Assembly (NCBI GenBank): GCA_029531795.1
Contig: JAPEIS010000015.1
Span: 868,001 to 932,000 of the forward strand
DNA length: 64,000 bases
DNA from: Sclerotinia nivalis
Lineage: Eukaryota > Ascomycota > Leotiomycetes > Helotiales > Sclerotiniaceae
Direction of reading: 5' to 3'
The notes under the pieces are model-generated. The model had not been told where the DNA came from. It saw only the letters and a program-made list of their open reading frames with translations, and searched no databases. Shown here one piece after another: positions 22,700 to 34,709 of this stretch. The number at the start of each line of letters is the position of its first letter. Position 1 is the stretch's first letter. The translations under genes and the position numbers were made by a program.

Positions 22700-24480
22700 G
22701 AGGAGGGATATGGAGCGCCTCATTGTATTGTTACGAGGCAATATCGTATTTTTTTTTAGCAATCTTGCACTCGAAAGGAAAATAATCTCGAAAATCATTA
22801 TATATCTACATTACCACGAGATGGGTTGTGAAAGTACTAGCTAGGTATAAACAATCGAAATGTGATATTGAGACTCATACACAATCGTGGCTTCACGGAA
22901 GATGTAGAATTTATATGATATAAATATCTGTTTCGAGTGAATATTTCGGTTAATAGAATGAGATCGTGTATTTTCCCTTGATGTTAGACAAGTTAATCAA
23001 CTATTGTGATATGAAATTATCAGTCATAATCAGATCGGGTTTCTCTCTCCCTTATTTATATTAAACAAGTTAATCAACGGTTGGAAGATGGAATACTTAT
23101 TCGTATATTAGCTAGATACTGATCAGGAGTATATAATTATCTATTATTGTCTCAGGCGAAAGGATCACACGTCAATATACGACGAGGACAAATAGATATA
23201 AATATACAACCCTCTTCTTCTAGTTGAAGTTATACTACAACTTCTTATACGAGAAACAATATATATTCTAATATTTAATGATTAGTAAATACTTGATAAA
23301 TTATATAAAGAATAAAGTTGATTATTAGAATACTACGAGAAGTTAAAGCTATTTAAGCTTCGAAAAGCTCGTTTAAATGAAGCTATTCCCGTACGAGAGT
23401 TGCTTAAGAAAGATATCAAGTATACAGTCTGAATTCGTTAGTATTATTGTATATCTTAAGTTTTAAATAAAAATTTTAAGGAGTTATTTAGTAGTAGTGG
23501 TAATGGCTATTGGAACTACCGGTAAAAGGTTCTATATTATAGATATAAAAAGGGTTATCTTACAATCGGATCAACGATTCCTGACTAGATAGACCCATAA
23601 TCGTATTTGCCATATTGAGGCTAACACGATCCCCCTTCCCTCTTGCAACTCGACCAAAACCAGCAAATATGAAGCTATTACCAGATTATGCAGCTATGCC
23701 AGCTCTGAATTCTGAAACTAGCAACCCCAAATCATATAAAATCAGTGTTATAGCCTCACCAGGCCTTCGATTCGTCGTAAATCCATCGTCGACTTCTTCG
23801 AAAACCTCATTGGCATCGTCGGAAACTCATCGACCTCCGCCGGGGACTTGCTTTATCAAGGACTTGAACCATGAAACTATAAAAGCATGCATACCGTAAA
23901 TCGAAAGAAATATAGAATGTATTTGCAGTTGAGTATCTATGGGAGCGGCAGATCTGGGGTATAACAAGGAATATCGAACTGTAAGTATATCGATATCAAG
24001 TTGTCGAATATAAATCGATATAGTATTAGATTAGAGATATAATAAAGATTCAATATCTCAATCTAAAGAATCAAAAGGGATAATGATTTAAAGATAAAAG
24101 TTATTTATCAATTACTTCTTAACTTTAAAATAGTTTTCTTTTCGATTTAAATACTCGGAATTCATTAAAAAATAGTCTCTAGAGAAGCTATTTTGATGCT
24201 ATCTGATCAATCACGCTCTATCATTCTAGGAATATTGTATGTCCACCCAGACGTCGCTTTTTGACATTCTAGGAAGTACAATTTCTATTACAATTCGTTT
24301 CCTTTGTATCTATATATCCCATCGATCAAATCCTCCTTCAACTTCACCTTCAAAACTTCATCTAATAACCAAACTGAAGAGATGTATACTCAAGTTCTTC
24401 CGTCATCTCTATTTTCATTCTTTATAGAAAGTTGAGGAACTCATTCCTAATCTAGGGAGATGGACAGGTAGGATGATATC
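22700..24480. other. AT-rich block, probable decayed mobile element
   Basis: Long AT-rich sequence rich in TA, with stops in every frame. About 23325-23440 on the plus strand still reads as a short basic helical segment (KLFKLRKARLNEAIPVRELL) before a stop, as expected of an old transposon gene. This fits repeat-induced point mutation, but the sequence alone does not give the element class. Confidence 0.4.
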
Positions 24481-26253
24481 ACTTGTGAGCTCTTAATCTA
24501 AGTAGATAATTTTGAAAATATAAAAGTCTATTTCTATCTTCTTCCCTTTACCATTACATTTATAACCCACCTCCGGGTTTTCTTACACTTCAAGTGCGAT
24601 GAAAGATTATTAACTCATCATCTACTTACTATATTTCCTAAAAAGCAATAGCGCGATATTATCACATAGTAAATATAATTCTATTCTATTGACCTCGAAC
24701 ACCATATCTCCAAAATTCAATATACCTGTCGCGTGTAGGCTACAAGCAACGCAAGAGAGGAAAGAACGACATCACTGACGTCGCAAGCGCTACCAGCGTA
24801 ACCTTCCCTTTAAATACTATAGTTCGTAGATCAGGAATAAGACAGCTTTTACAACCTATACGTAATGTTTCCTGTCAAAACCCTCACACCCATTCCCTTT
24901 CACCAAACGTCGCCAATACAATCTCCAAGGGGAATTAGTCACCACCTATTGAATGCATAGTGATAACTCGGGGTACGTATACCAATAGTTCATCGTAGAC
25001 TTTCCGCCCCTCAATTTAGCCTCTCTACTCCGAACTTCCCACCTCGCCTACACCCCCTCTAAAGGTAGATAGTAGGGTCCCTTGAATAGTTCCCCTTGAT
25101 TACTCCTGACTTTATACAAAATATTCATACTGTATGTATAATTACAATTTTTCAATTTCACCAAATCGATCAAAAGCACATCATGTTTATGCTATGTAGA
25201 GCATAAAATTATAACGACTATTCAAGGGGTTTCTACTAGTAAACTCTCGAAGATTGAAGTGTGAAGGTATATGAGGTGGTGGGAAGTTGAGTGGGGCGAT
25301 AGAGAAGGGTTCTGTACCGGTAGGTTTGTGGGTCCACGATCGAGTAGATATAAAACAAGCTGCGTAAGAATTAGCTCTTTAGACCCACCAGCGCAGAGAT
25401 ATTCGGGGATACTTTATCACTATCATCTAATGCCGATCATCTATTCTAATTTCTAACCCCTATCTTCTTCTATCTATCCACTTCTAATCTTCTCATTGTA
25501 GAATCGATATCACAATCTCAAAGTACTCGTAGACAAATTACTTTATACCATTACATATATTATATTACATCATGACATCTTCTATATCACTTTACATACT
25601 ATATCGCCCCACTCCTCCCTTACAAGCGTCATAACCCCACAATCGCATTCTTAACCCCCTCTCGCTCCCACTTCTACTTCATCTCTTATCCACCTACCTA
25701 CCCAACTAATACTAATATATTATCTACCATCTGACATCCCATGTATCATAGAATCCGAGCTATCCGTTCATACACATACACATATACAAATACTCCGTAA
25801 ATTATACAAACAAATAAAGTAACCAAATAATAAAATAATATATATCTATCGCAGCCCTACCCCACCCCACCCCACTCCATGCAGATCTAGATCTCGATTC
25901 TATCCGACGGGGAACCCTCTTAGTTTCCGCCATGATCCTGTTGTAAATGTAACCTTCTACTCGATTATAACCGTGCCCATCTATCTTATTCCCTTCCTGT
26001 TCACGCACGCGAGATTATACAAGGAACAAGTGTGTAGCAGATACCAATCAGTATCGATTACTGAGATTCTATTCTCGCTATTATCTCTATTATATGCTTC
26101 AGCATTTGTAGGGCGGGATTGTTCCTTAGGATTAGTTTTCACTTCCTCCATTCAACTCAAAAGATTGAGTTTATCTCAATCATTTAAATTATGTATTTAG
26201 CCAGGCCTATAAGCCAACTTACCCTTATTATATTATCTGTTAAAAATTCGTAA

Positions 26254-26323
26254 GAGCCTCTAGCCGTCTTAGATAATCTTAGACTCAGTGTAGACGTTAA
26301 TTTAATCAATCAATCAATCAATC
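26254..26323 (+). repeat. Dispersed repeat copy B, ending in (AATC)n
   Basis: This copy is the partner of 1531-1598. It has the same ~47-bp body with transition differences and the same AATC tail. Confidence 0.6.
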
Positions 26324-26896
26324 TATTCTCGCTATGGGGATTCTTTGCTACGGCGATGAAGATGAATTTTGTTGATTAATAATGATAGCTAAGACATCAA
26401 TTTCTATTTTCGAATTGTTGAAGAATCAAGTCTCGATCCACGGTACTCTCTAATCTTGCATCTCTCATCGCTTCACATCCACATCCACAAACAACTTCCA
26501 GCTACCCTGGGCAACGGGTCGGTATCCCCCCAACACCAATACAACTAAGACAGGCATAAATAATATGGCCGAGATATCACGGTTCATCTCCATGCATCAC
26601 ATCACAGTGATCACACACATCAAGCCCACCACAGCGTCAGCCGCCGCGGCCCCGCCCCGCCAATCCATCCAATATACGGTAATAACAAAAAAATATCAAA
26701 GTGCTATAGCTAACCATGCCGCATACATACCCCCAATAGCTAACCCGATTATTCCCCACACAACTCCATACACACCATACCTACCTAGGACTCCGTAGGT
26801 CCTGCAAGAATTTGAAATCCAACCCAGCTCACTCGTCTCGCTTATTCTGACGCATGAATAGTTCTACAGTACTCTACTTACGGAGTACTATTGATG

Positions 26897-26925
26897 ATCC
26901 ATCCCATCCCATCCCATCCCATCCC
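26897..26925 (+). repeat. (ATCCC)n pentanucleotide repeat
   Basis: Five copies of ATCCC, followed within 30 bp by a degenerate CATAC/CCATA run. Confidence 0.8.
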
Positions 26926-28267
26926 ACTTACCCCTACACCACACCATACCATCTCATACCATACCATACCATACCAAACCAAACCATATCTCTCATCCGT
27001 CCATGAATCCATCCACCCATGAACCACGGAGTACTCACGCCCCCATCCGATATCGCTGAAAATTTCCCCTCCACTCCATCCTCATACTCATACACCCCGG
27101 GTTCGGGTTCAGGTTCGAGTTCAGTCCCCGGTTCCAGGTACCCAATCCCCAATCCTGCCATCCCACCTTTCAATCACAACACAATCCCCAATTCTGCCGT
27201 GCATCCACCCAACTCCTTAAACCTGCAGCATCTTCGAATTCCTTAACCTCAACCGCAATCGAAATTCAACCGCACAAACCTACTCGATCATATGGCCAGC
27301 GGCCAGTGGCCAGAAAGTACAACCCGCCCACTTACTCCATTTTAAACATATATCCATTATCTCATCTCATATACCCGTCACATCACAAAATAATAAACAG
27401 TAAAGTGAATAGCTATAGGAGCCTCCCATCTCCTATTCATAAGGTATGCTATGTATGCTATAATTTTAATATCTGGTGCTGTACGAGTTATACCCAAATC
27501 CCAACCCTAATCCCGCTCCAAGTCCAAATCCAAACCCAAGCCCCTCTATAATCCCCCACCCATACACCTTACACACACGCGCGCAAAAACCAATTCATAG
27601 CACAGTATTTCATGTAATCATATATTTATCCCTGCATTCATTTATTCGCCTGCACACTCACATACCTACTATCTTACCTATAGCTAAATCCCCAATCCCC
27701 AGTTTCCCCAAAAACCAAAACCACTTTTTAATAATTCGCTTCCCACCTCTCTTCTCTCCTCTACTCTCCCTTCCTTTCCTCTCCCCTTCCACCCCCCCTC
27801 TCATCTCATCTATATCATATCCCTACACATCCATCGCAAATCTACTATTACCCCCCCATCTCATCTCATTCTCATCTTTCTTAATTCGTGCAATTTTCAT
27901 CTCATCCTCCTTCCATATCTCTGGCACCCTTCCAAAGTTTCATTTCCCCCTCAAACCCCCTCTCATTTATCGTATCATATCATATCTCCTATAATATCAG
28001 CCCAAACCGAACCACATGTAGCAATCCTTCCCATCAAAAGCAGAAAAAAAAAACTCCAGTTATTTCATTTTCGATTCGACGAAAGAATAATCATATGATA
28101 TAGATTTGCATGTCCTGCAAAAACCCCTTAAACGCAAAAACTTCCTTAGAACTTCCTTAAAAACATATGAACACAAAATATTACTCCAAGTGCCTGCATC
28201 ATTATCATCATAATTTTCCCTTCCTACAAAATCGATGCATGATAAGCTGAGTCTGATTACTCACTCT

Positions 28268-30667
28268 TCAGCTACTCCTCTTCCTAGCCCAATTACCATA
28301 TCCACCACCAGCCCCTCCTCCCCCTTTGCTACCCATACCCAAGCCGTCCTCCTCCGGCGTCCACTCTTCAGGTTGAAAATTCGGATTATTATAATGAGCT
28401 GTGTTATAATGACTATTTTTAAAGGTGCTAGTTTGAAAACTAGGTACAGGTCCTTCTTGTAAATCAGCTGTTATGGCCCATTCGTATTTACTGGGGCGGA
28501 AACTTGGTGCTGGTATACCTAGTGCGGTTGGAGATGGAATCGCATGAGGATGAGGTGCTGGAAGTGTATGAATAGGGAGGGAAGTTTGTGTATTTTGAAA
28601 TGGGTGTGGAGAGGTGATGATTGGGGTTGGAGTATTGATTGAAGTAAAAGATGAACGTGTGGGAAGACTTGTGACTGAAGTTGTGGATTGTGGCGTTGAG
28701 ACCGAGTTTCCCGTAGGTGGCATGGGTGATAGGGCGGTAGATAGGGTGGTAGATGGTGTAGGTGCGAATGACTGAGACATAGGAGATTGATATTGCGAAG
28801 AACCGAAATTTGAATATGGTGACGGCAGACTGACACCCGGAATGCTGAAGAGGAGATCCATAGTTTGATATGCATTCATAGAGGGATTTGCCTGTGGCGA
28901 GTGTTGATGGGTAAAATTGGTGGCTCGATTAACTTGGATGTTTGAGCTCATCTCAATGCTCTGCCGTAAAAGATCTTTATACAAGATGTCGTAATGTCCT
29001 GGCCTGTAGAGGAGATATATGATCGGGCCTGCTGGGTTGGCGGGCTGACCATTTGAGTCTTCAGCTTGAAACATGTGACTGTTGACTTGTGTTCCTTCAC
29101 TGCGGTCGAGATAGACAATCTCCACGGCAAATCCAGCAGGTTTTAGTAGAACATCTATGAGTAAAGTCATACCAAGATGATCTATCTCTTGGTTTGGCGG
29201 CTCCAACCAATCTTTCCTGTACTGATCGATACCACCGCCATCTGGTATAAAACCTTGATAGTTTTGAGGATTGGCTTTAAGCCATGAGCTAGCCAGTAAT
29301 CGACAATGGTATACGATAGCGTTCGAGATCTCCGAGTTGTTGAATCGATCCAGGATGAGGGACTCAGCAGCTTGTATGGAAGTATCCATTAGATCTGCTA
29401 CATCTCCCAATAGGGAGGTGGTTTCATCCACCATATCCTCAAAAAGCCATGAGTCGAATCCCCCGGCTGTTGTGAGTAAACTGTTCAGCGACATCATCCT
29501 CGCTAGTTCTTCCTCTACCTGACCTCTGTTCCCCATCCTCAACAAAGTTTCGAAATAGGAAAACACAGCGGCTACACACCAGGTAAATCAGCTATACTCA
29601 TAACAATATCTATTGATGGCGAATATCACGTCCGTGTGCACGGGTATGATCAAGCACCAAGCTTAGGAGACTTACCCCGCCATCCACAATTTCCATCGCC
29701 AAGAATCGGTCGATAATGAGAATATTTCTGCGGTAATGCCTATCTCCGATGATTAGTTTATGAGCAGCGTAGATGGCATATTCTGCGATAAGTCACTTAC
29801 AGAAGTCTTCGATACATATATTGGATCGGCTTTCGCATATTCCTCAGTTATGGCCAAACTGCTCTTCTTATCCCCCACTAATGGACCCTACCACATTGTC
29901 AGTTCCAGCTCTATACTAAATATCCCACCCATCTCATTCTATAGCTCTTTCGAAGCTTCCGCAGTAGAGTAAAAGACAATTCATACCACCAAAGCCGGTT
30001 GAAAATCCCTGGCTAGAGCCTCCTGAGCTTCCAAATCATTGACTCCATTGTCCTCCATTTTGTATTGTTGTTGAGTGTGATGTGCGAAAGATGGTGATAA
30101 AGAATTGGTGTTGGAATTATGGGATATATTAATAGTGCCCGTTACATTCGGGTTCGAATTAGAGTTCGGCGCGTTATTATTGACGGAGTTAAAAATTGGT
30201 TGCTGTGGATGTCGTTGGAATTGTTGCAGGGTATTTCCTAGTCCACGTCCTGCCGCCGCACCTTGCCCCGGTTGATTTGCAACAACAATTGAGACAAGAT
30301 TATCCACGATAGTTGTAGTCGCTGGTGGTGTATGTGCGGAAGATGAACAATGAGGTAAAGAATTGGAACGTTGCTGTTGTGCGAGAGAATGAGGATGGGG
30401 ATGGGGATGGGGATGGGATTGAGAGAGTTGATGATGAAGTGGTTGTGAGTTTGAAATCGAATTGTGACTGTTAAGATTGTGATTGTGATTATGATTGAGG
30501 TTGTGATTCTGATTGTGATTCTGATTGTGATTTTGATTTTGATTGTGGTTGTGATGGTAATTGTTGAAATCCAGAAGTGGTGGAGGAGGTTGAGGTTGTG
30601 GTTGTGGAGATATGTTTATTCCATATGAAGAGAAGGGTGAAAATGGTGTGGGTTGTGGTTGGAACAT
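28268..30667 (-). CDS. Otubain-like deubiquitinase (peptidase C65)
   Basis: Four minus-strand exons: 29987-30667, 29801-29887, 29676-29739, 28268-29571; 711 aa. The C65 otubain core starts near residue 230 (DFQPALVGPLVGDKKS). The catalytic motif is GDGNCGWRA with Asp271 and Cys274, split by introns 2 and 3, and the catalytic His is in GHYDILY near residue 470. The region between (FLLDRFNNSE-like helices, DHLGMTLLIDVL, VEIVYLD) follows the family order. The first ~225 residues are Gln/Asn/His/Pro-rich with NHNQ and HPHP runs. The last ~210 residues are Ser/Thr/Pro-rich. Animal otubains are ~270 aa, so both tails are fungal additions. The protein is expected to trim ubiquitin, with a preference for K48 chains in characterised members. 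Confidence 0.9.
30393..30417 (+). repeat. GGATGG hexamer repeat inside the otubain exon
   Basis: Four copies of GGATGG encode an HPHPHPHP run on the minus strand. The adjacent 30470-30560 encodes repeated NHNQ/NHNL units. Confidence 0.8.
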
Positions 30668-31375
30668 GATATGATAATAATAAGTGAAGTTTCCTTCGTC
30701 CTTTTCTTTTCTTTTCTTTCCTTTCCTTTCCTTCCTTTCCTTCCTTCACTTCTTGTTGAAATTTCTTGGGGAAACAAATTACTTTTCTCTTTTCTCTTGT
30801 TTCACTATGGCTTCTTCCTCTTCTTCTTCTCCGATTTCTTCTTCTTCTTCTTCTCCTTTATCTTCCTTCTCCTCTTTCCTCTTTCTCTTCCTTATTTTTA
30901 GATATTCCAAAAAATCAAATTAATTCTTGAACAGAATTGAATTGAATTGAATTGGATTGAATTGGATTGAATCGACCTGAATTGTTTCCTCTCCTCACCA
31001 CAATAAATCAATATATGGTAAGAGAGAGGTCAACGAATCAAATATAAAAATAAAATCTGTAACGAATAACGAGCGAGTGTATGATTTGCAAAGAGAAGCT
31101 TATTAAAAAGCTACAATAAACGCAAGGTAAGCAAGCAAGCAAGCAAGCCCAAACTGCAAAAGACCAAAAGATCGAAAATTCAAGCTCAAATGATTCCCGG
31201 TAGGGAGGGAGGTAGTAATGATCGACAAGAAGAACAAGAAGCGGATGTAACAACCAAAGTACGCAAAGAGTCAAAAAGAGGAGACTTTGAGAAACGATAT
31301 TGGAAAAATGAAAAAAATAAAAATAAAAAATAAAAATAAAAATAAAAGAGGTTTTATTTTATTTTAGGTTGGCTA

Positions 31376-31422
31376 ATTGATTGATCGATTGATCGATTGA
31401 TTGATTGATTGATTGATTGATC
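31376..31422 (+). repeat. (GATT)n / (GATC)n tetranucleotide repeat
   Basis: About eleven tetramer units, GATT mixed with GATC. Confidence 0.8.
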
Positions 31423-34199
31423 TTGATTTGATATCGATATTTTGAATATAACGTTGCCGTGAATTGATGCAGGTTGCAGGTGGATGGATGAAGATTTTCT
31501 TTGCTTAGGTGTATCGATTGTCTTGGGTGCTTTGAAAGTGGCTTTTTGGGCGCAATGGGCTAAAGTTTATTGGAGTCGACCGGGAATTTCGTACTTTATG
31601 TGGTTTGATTTTGTGCAACACACCACTAAAAAATAACACACAATTTATGGAGTTTGGTAGTAGGTAAAAAAGGGAAAAGTACTCAACTAAGTAAAGTGAG
31701 TAAAGTGATGTAGGCAGTACGCAGCACGCAGCACGCACGTAGTAAAGTAAAGTAATGGGTACCAAAATATATGTACTGGGGTACTGGCTACCAAGAAGTA
31801 ACAAGGGGAAGGGAAGGGAGATAATGTACGGGATAATAATGTACGGAGTATGTATGTATGTATGGGGAGAGACAGGGTATTGTGGAAAATTCCAGATTTA
31901 AGGACCAGACCATGTACCGAGTAAGGACAATGAAGGGGTGCTTCGAGATGTAGCGAGGGTAGACAAATTGGATGAACGAGTGATTGACTGATTGACTGAT
32001 TGTCTGATTGTCTGATTGACTGAGCGGGTGAAGTGGAATCGATTGATGCTGGATCTGTTGATTGTTGGTCGTAAATTTATTTTATATATCTTCGAGTTCT
32101 TTTGACTGTGGGTTCACTAAGAGTTGAGTTTTTCTCTTAATATCCTGAAAACATTCCGAATGCTTGTCGTCTTAGATTTCTTCGATTTCTTCGTCTTCTT
32201 CCCTCTCTTCCTTCCTCTACTTCTTCTTTTATGCGAGAATCCTGACTCTGGAACTCAGTATAATTTATCAAGGCGATGTACGCCAATAATAGTAAAACTT
32301 TTTCCTTTCCTTTTTTACACGTTCGTGTGTCTTTAGATCCTTCTCGACTGTCTTGTCTTCTTTCTCTTCGTTCGTCCGCTCGATGGTGAGTTGGGTTATG
32401 CATATACCGGTGACCTTACAGCAAATCCAGTACCAGGGCCCCGCTCAAAACCGTTCGTTCATTCGGGCTTTAACTTTCGTATCCTGTAGGGTCCCCCGTT
32501 GGCGTTGAAAATATGCAAAATCTATGTAGAGTAATATCTCGGTTCTTCTCTCGTCAAGTCGCTTTTAGATTCAGCCAAAAGTGCAGTAGTTTGGAAAATA
32601 TTTCCTAACGAAACAACATATACAAGAAGAGATCGGAGGGAGGAAAAGTGATCATGGAGTTAATAATTCCGTGGTTCGTTTCTTGTTTTGATTTAACCTG
32701 GGTAGAAGTCGCGGTGTTTTTGAGGCGTGGTCGATATTGTTGAACTAGACTTTGGGCTTGATCTCATCGATGTAGCCTGATGTATGGCTATGTATGAATT
32801 GTATGGCAATGTTCGATTCGATATGTAACGGCCCCACCTTTCCTCCTGCGCATGCCCGATGAATTCCTCTTCCGTCGGTCGTGGAGTTGCAGCTGGGATC
32901 GATTTTCTTTCATGCTCGGCTGCTAATTACAAAGTGCATAATACTGGCAAGTCAGGAGAAATTCATAATTTTCGGATCTATTATTCTTATGCCTGTCGGT
33001 GTACGTGCGTGCTTCAATTGGAAACTCCAGCTGCTCCTCAAAAGCATTGACGTGGAAGAAGTATATAATTGTGTGTATTAACTATGTATGTGTTATGTAC
33101 AAGTCTGGCCATGAATATACTTTGAGAAACTCGTATGGTTGATCCAATGTTCCAGATTGCCTTTGTCGCCTGTGCAGACGTTCTGCTTTCCCCCCGGCTG
33201 CATGAACTTCATATCATGTATCCATGGACACGGCACTCTACGCTGAAGCTTGGCCTCCTACGTATCAAAATTTCATGTAATGTATTATGTAGCCGAAGGG
33301 TGCATGAATCGCCACCTCGTCCAGCTTCCAATTGTTACGGATCCATTTGGTTTCCTTGGTTCGGAGGTATGTTTGATGTATTACTTCCATCTTCGTCTTT
33401 CCATCTCGTTCTTCCATACCGACTGGTATCTAATCCACGATATACACGGTACTGTGCCTCAACACTCCTCCCGCGCGCTAACAGCGTTTAATTCCCCATT
33501 ATTGGACCCACCATACCCTGATCTAGCTCTATGGCGTTCGATATATCATACCACCCTTGCCTGCTGACACTCGATACGACGTCACGAAGTTCCATTCTCC
33601 ATCATTGGCTATTCTCCGCCTTGGCATCTCGATATCGGAATTGTTTGTTGGTAACTTACGAAAACCGCATCTCACCTACTTCACGGAAGGAAAGGGGACG
33701 GAGAGGGAAGAGGATTTAGAGAATGAAAGGATTCCGTGAGCAAAATGTGGAGAAGGTAAAAGGGCGAGAGAAAATATCAAGAAAAGGAGTTCCTTGTGAA
33801 AGCCGGAAAGGAAGAAAACACGGATAGATGCGTTACATTTCCGCAATGAGGGGAAAGGTTAGGTTTCACACACGGGAATGTAGCTTTGGTACCACATCAC
33901 ACCCGTGTGAAGGTAAATGAAAAGTTCTCGATCATTCGTCGTCTGGATCGAGACCTTATGTATGGTTATAATAAGATAGATAGATGTTTAACATGACAGT
34001 CTTGGAGAGTTACTACTATTCTGAAAATTCACCAATGAAGTTCGTCACTTGAAATCTCCGTACTCCATCGGGGGTAGTTTAAAGTAAGTAAGCGTGGCAA
34101 GCAAGCTAAACAACACTATCAAGAGCTCCACTCAAACCAACACACAGCCAACACGAACATCAACATCAACCAACAGATTGTTCAGCAAAATATAACAAC

Positions 34200-34709
34200 A
34201 TGGGGATACTAAAATTTCCAATAAACAGCTCTAGAGTTTCAACTTTGAAAAGTAACCCAATGGAACATCGGTTGGAAAATGCGAAAAATGCAAAAAATGT
34301 GATTGGTCAAAAAGAGCGCTCTGATTGTTTGCATCGATGCGGGCCGTACTGCCGTTCACATGTAACGATGTATTATTCGTCTAACTCGTCTCTCTTGTCT
34401 TGTCCCTTTTTTTCTTTTCAATTTTTCCGAGGAAACGGAACGCCCTCTCATTTCTTGAAAGTGTCATGCCCTGTAGGGTGTACGTCCATATCTAGTAACT
34501 CAATAGTTTCAATACCACTCGATTTGCCTTGTATGAAAGGGAATCGCCGTTCTTACGTATATGTATTGTACATGAGTGACATGGGGAATCATATTAATGA
34601 CATCGTCCGTACACTATTCACCTATGAGAATAATGCCCGTTTATACATACCTACATATACATACCTCCGGATATTGCACCGAAGGTATATTGATGTTGCA
34701 ATTAGGTGA
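34200..34709 (+). CDS. Unsupported small ORF, 169 aa, unknown
   Basis: The ATG at 34200 follows a CA-rich stretch (accaacacacagccaacacg, caacatcaacc) typical of ascomycete leaders, with a good start context (acaacATGGGG). The protein has no recognisable domain or signal peptide. Its Cys and Tyr distribution is not convincing beyond about residue 55. It may be a first exon only, or chance. Confidence 0.2.
   Translation: MGILKFPINSSRVSTLKSNPMEHRLENAKNAKNVIGQKERSDCLHRCGPYCRSHVTMYYSSNSSLLSCPFFSFQFFRGNGTPSHFLKVSCPVGCTSISSNSIVSIPLDLPCMKGNRRSYVYVLYMSDMGNHINDIVRTLFTYENNARLYIPTYTYLRILHRRYIDVAIR

Larger units (their letters stand above)
18995..28267. other. Large gene-poor region (9.3 kb) with mobile-element relics and simple repeats
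   Basis: No complete gene is supported. 21882-22122 is a MITE-like inverted-repeat element. 22700-24480 is AT-rich with relic coding in short stretches. 26254-26323 is a dispersed repeat copy. 26897-27000 has CATCC and CCATA runs, and 27400-28000 is C-rich low complexity. Weak coding-like pieces are at 21555-21764 (-), 22341-22601 (-) and 26580-26810 (-). Confidence 0.5.

Noticed and set aside
23615..23899. 94-aa plus-strand frame in the AT-rich block
   Set aside because: It starts at TTG, is bounded by AT-rich relic sequence and has no homology I recognise.
27476..27994. 172-aa plus-strand frame
   Set aside because: It is Pro/Ser/Ile-rich low complexity from C- and T-rich intergenic DNA, with no domain and a non-ATG start.
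33135..33740. Overlapping plus-strand frames (118, 105, 62 aa)
   Set aside because: Three overlapping frames with similar weak composition and no domain; no one frame stands out.
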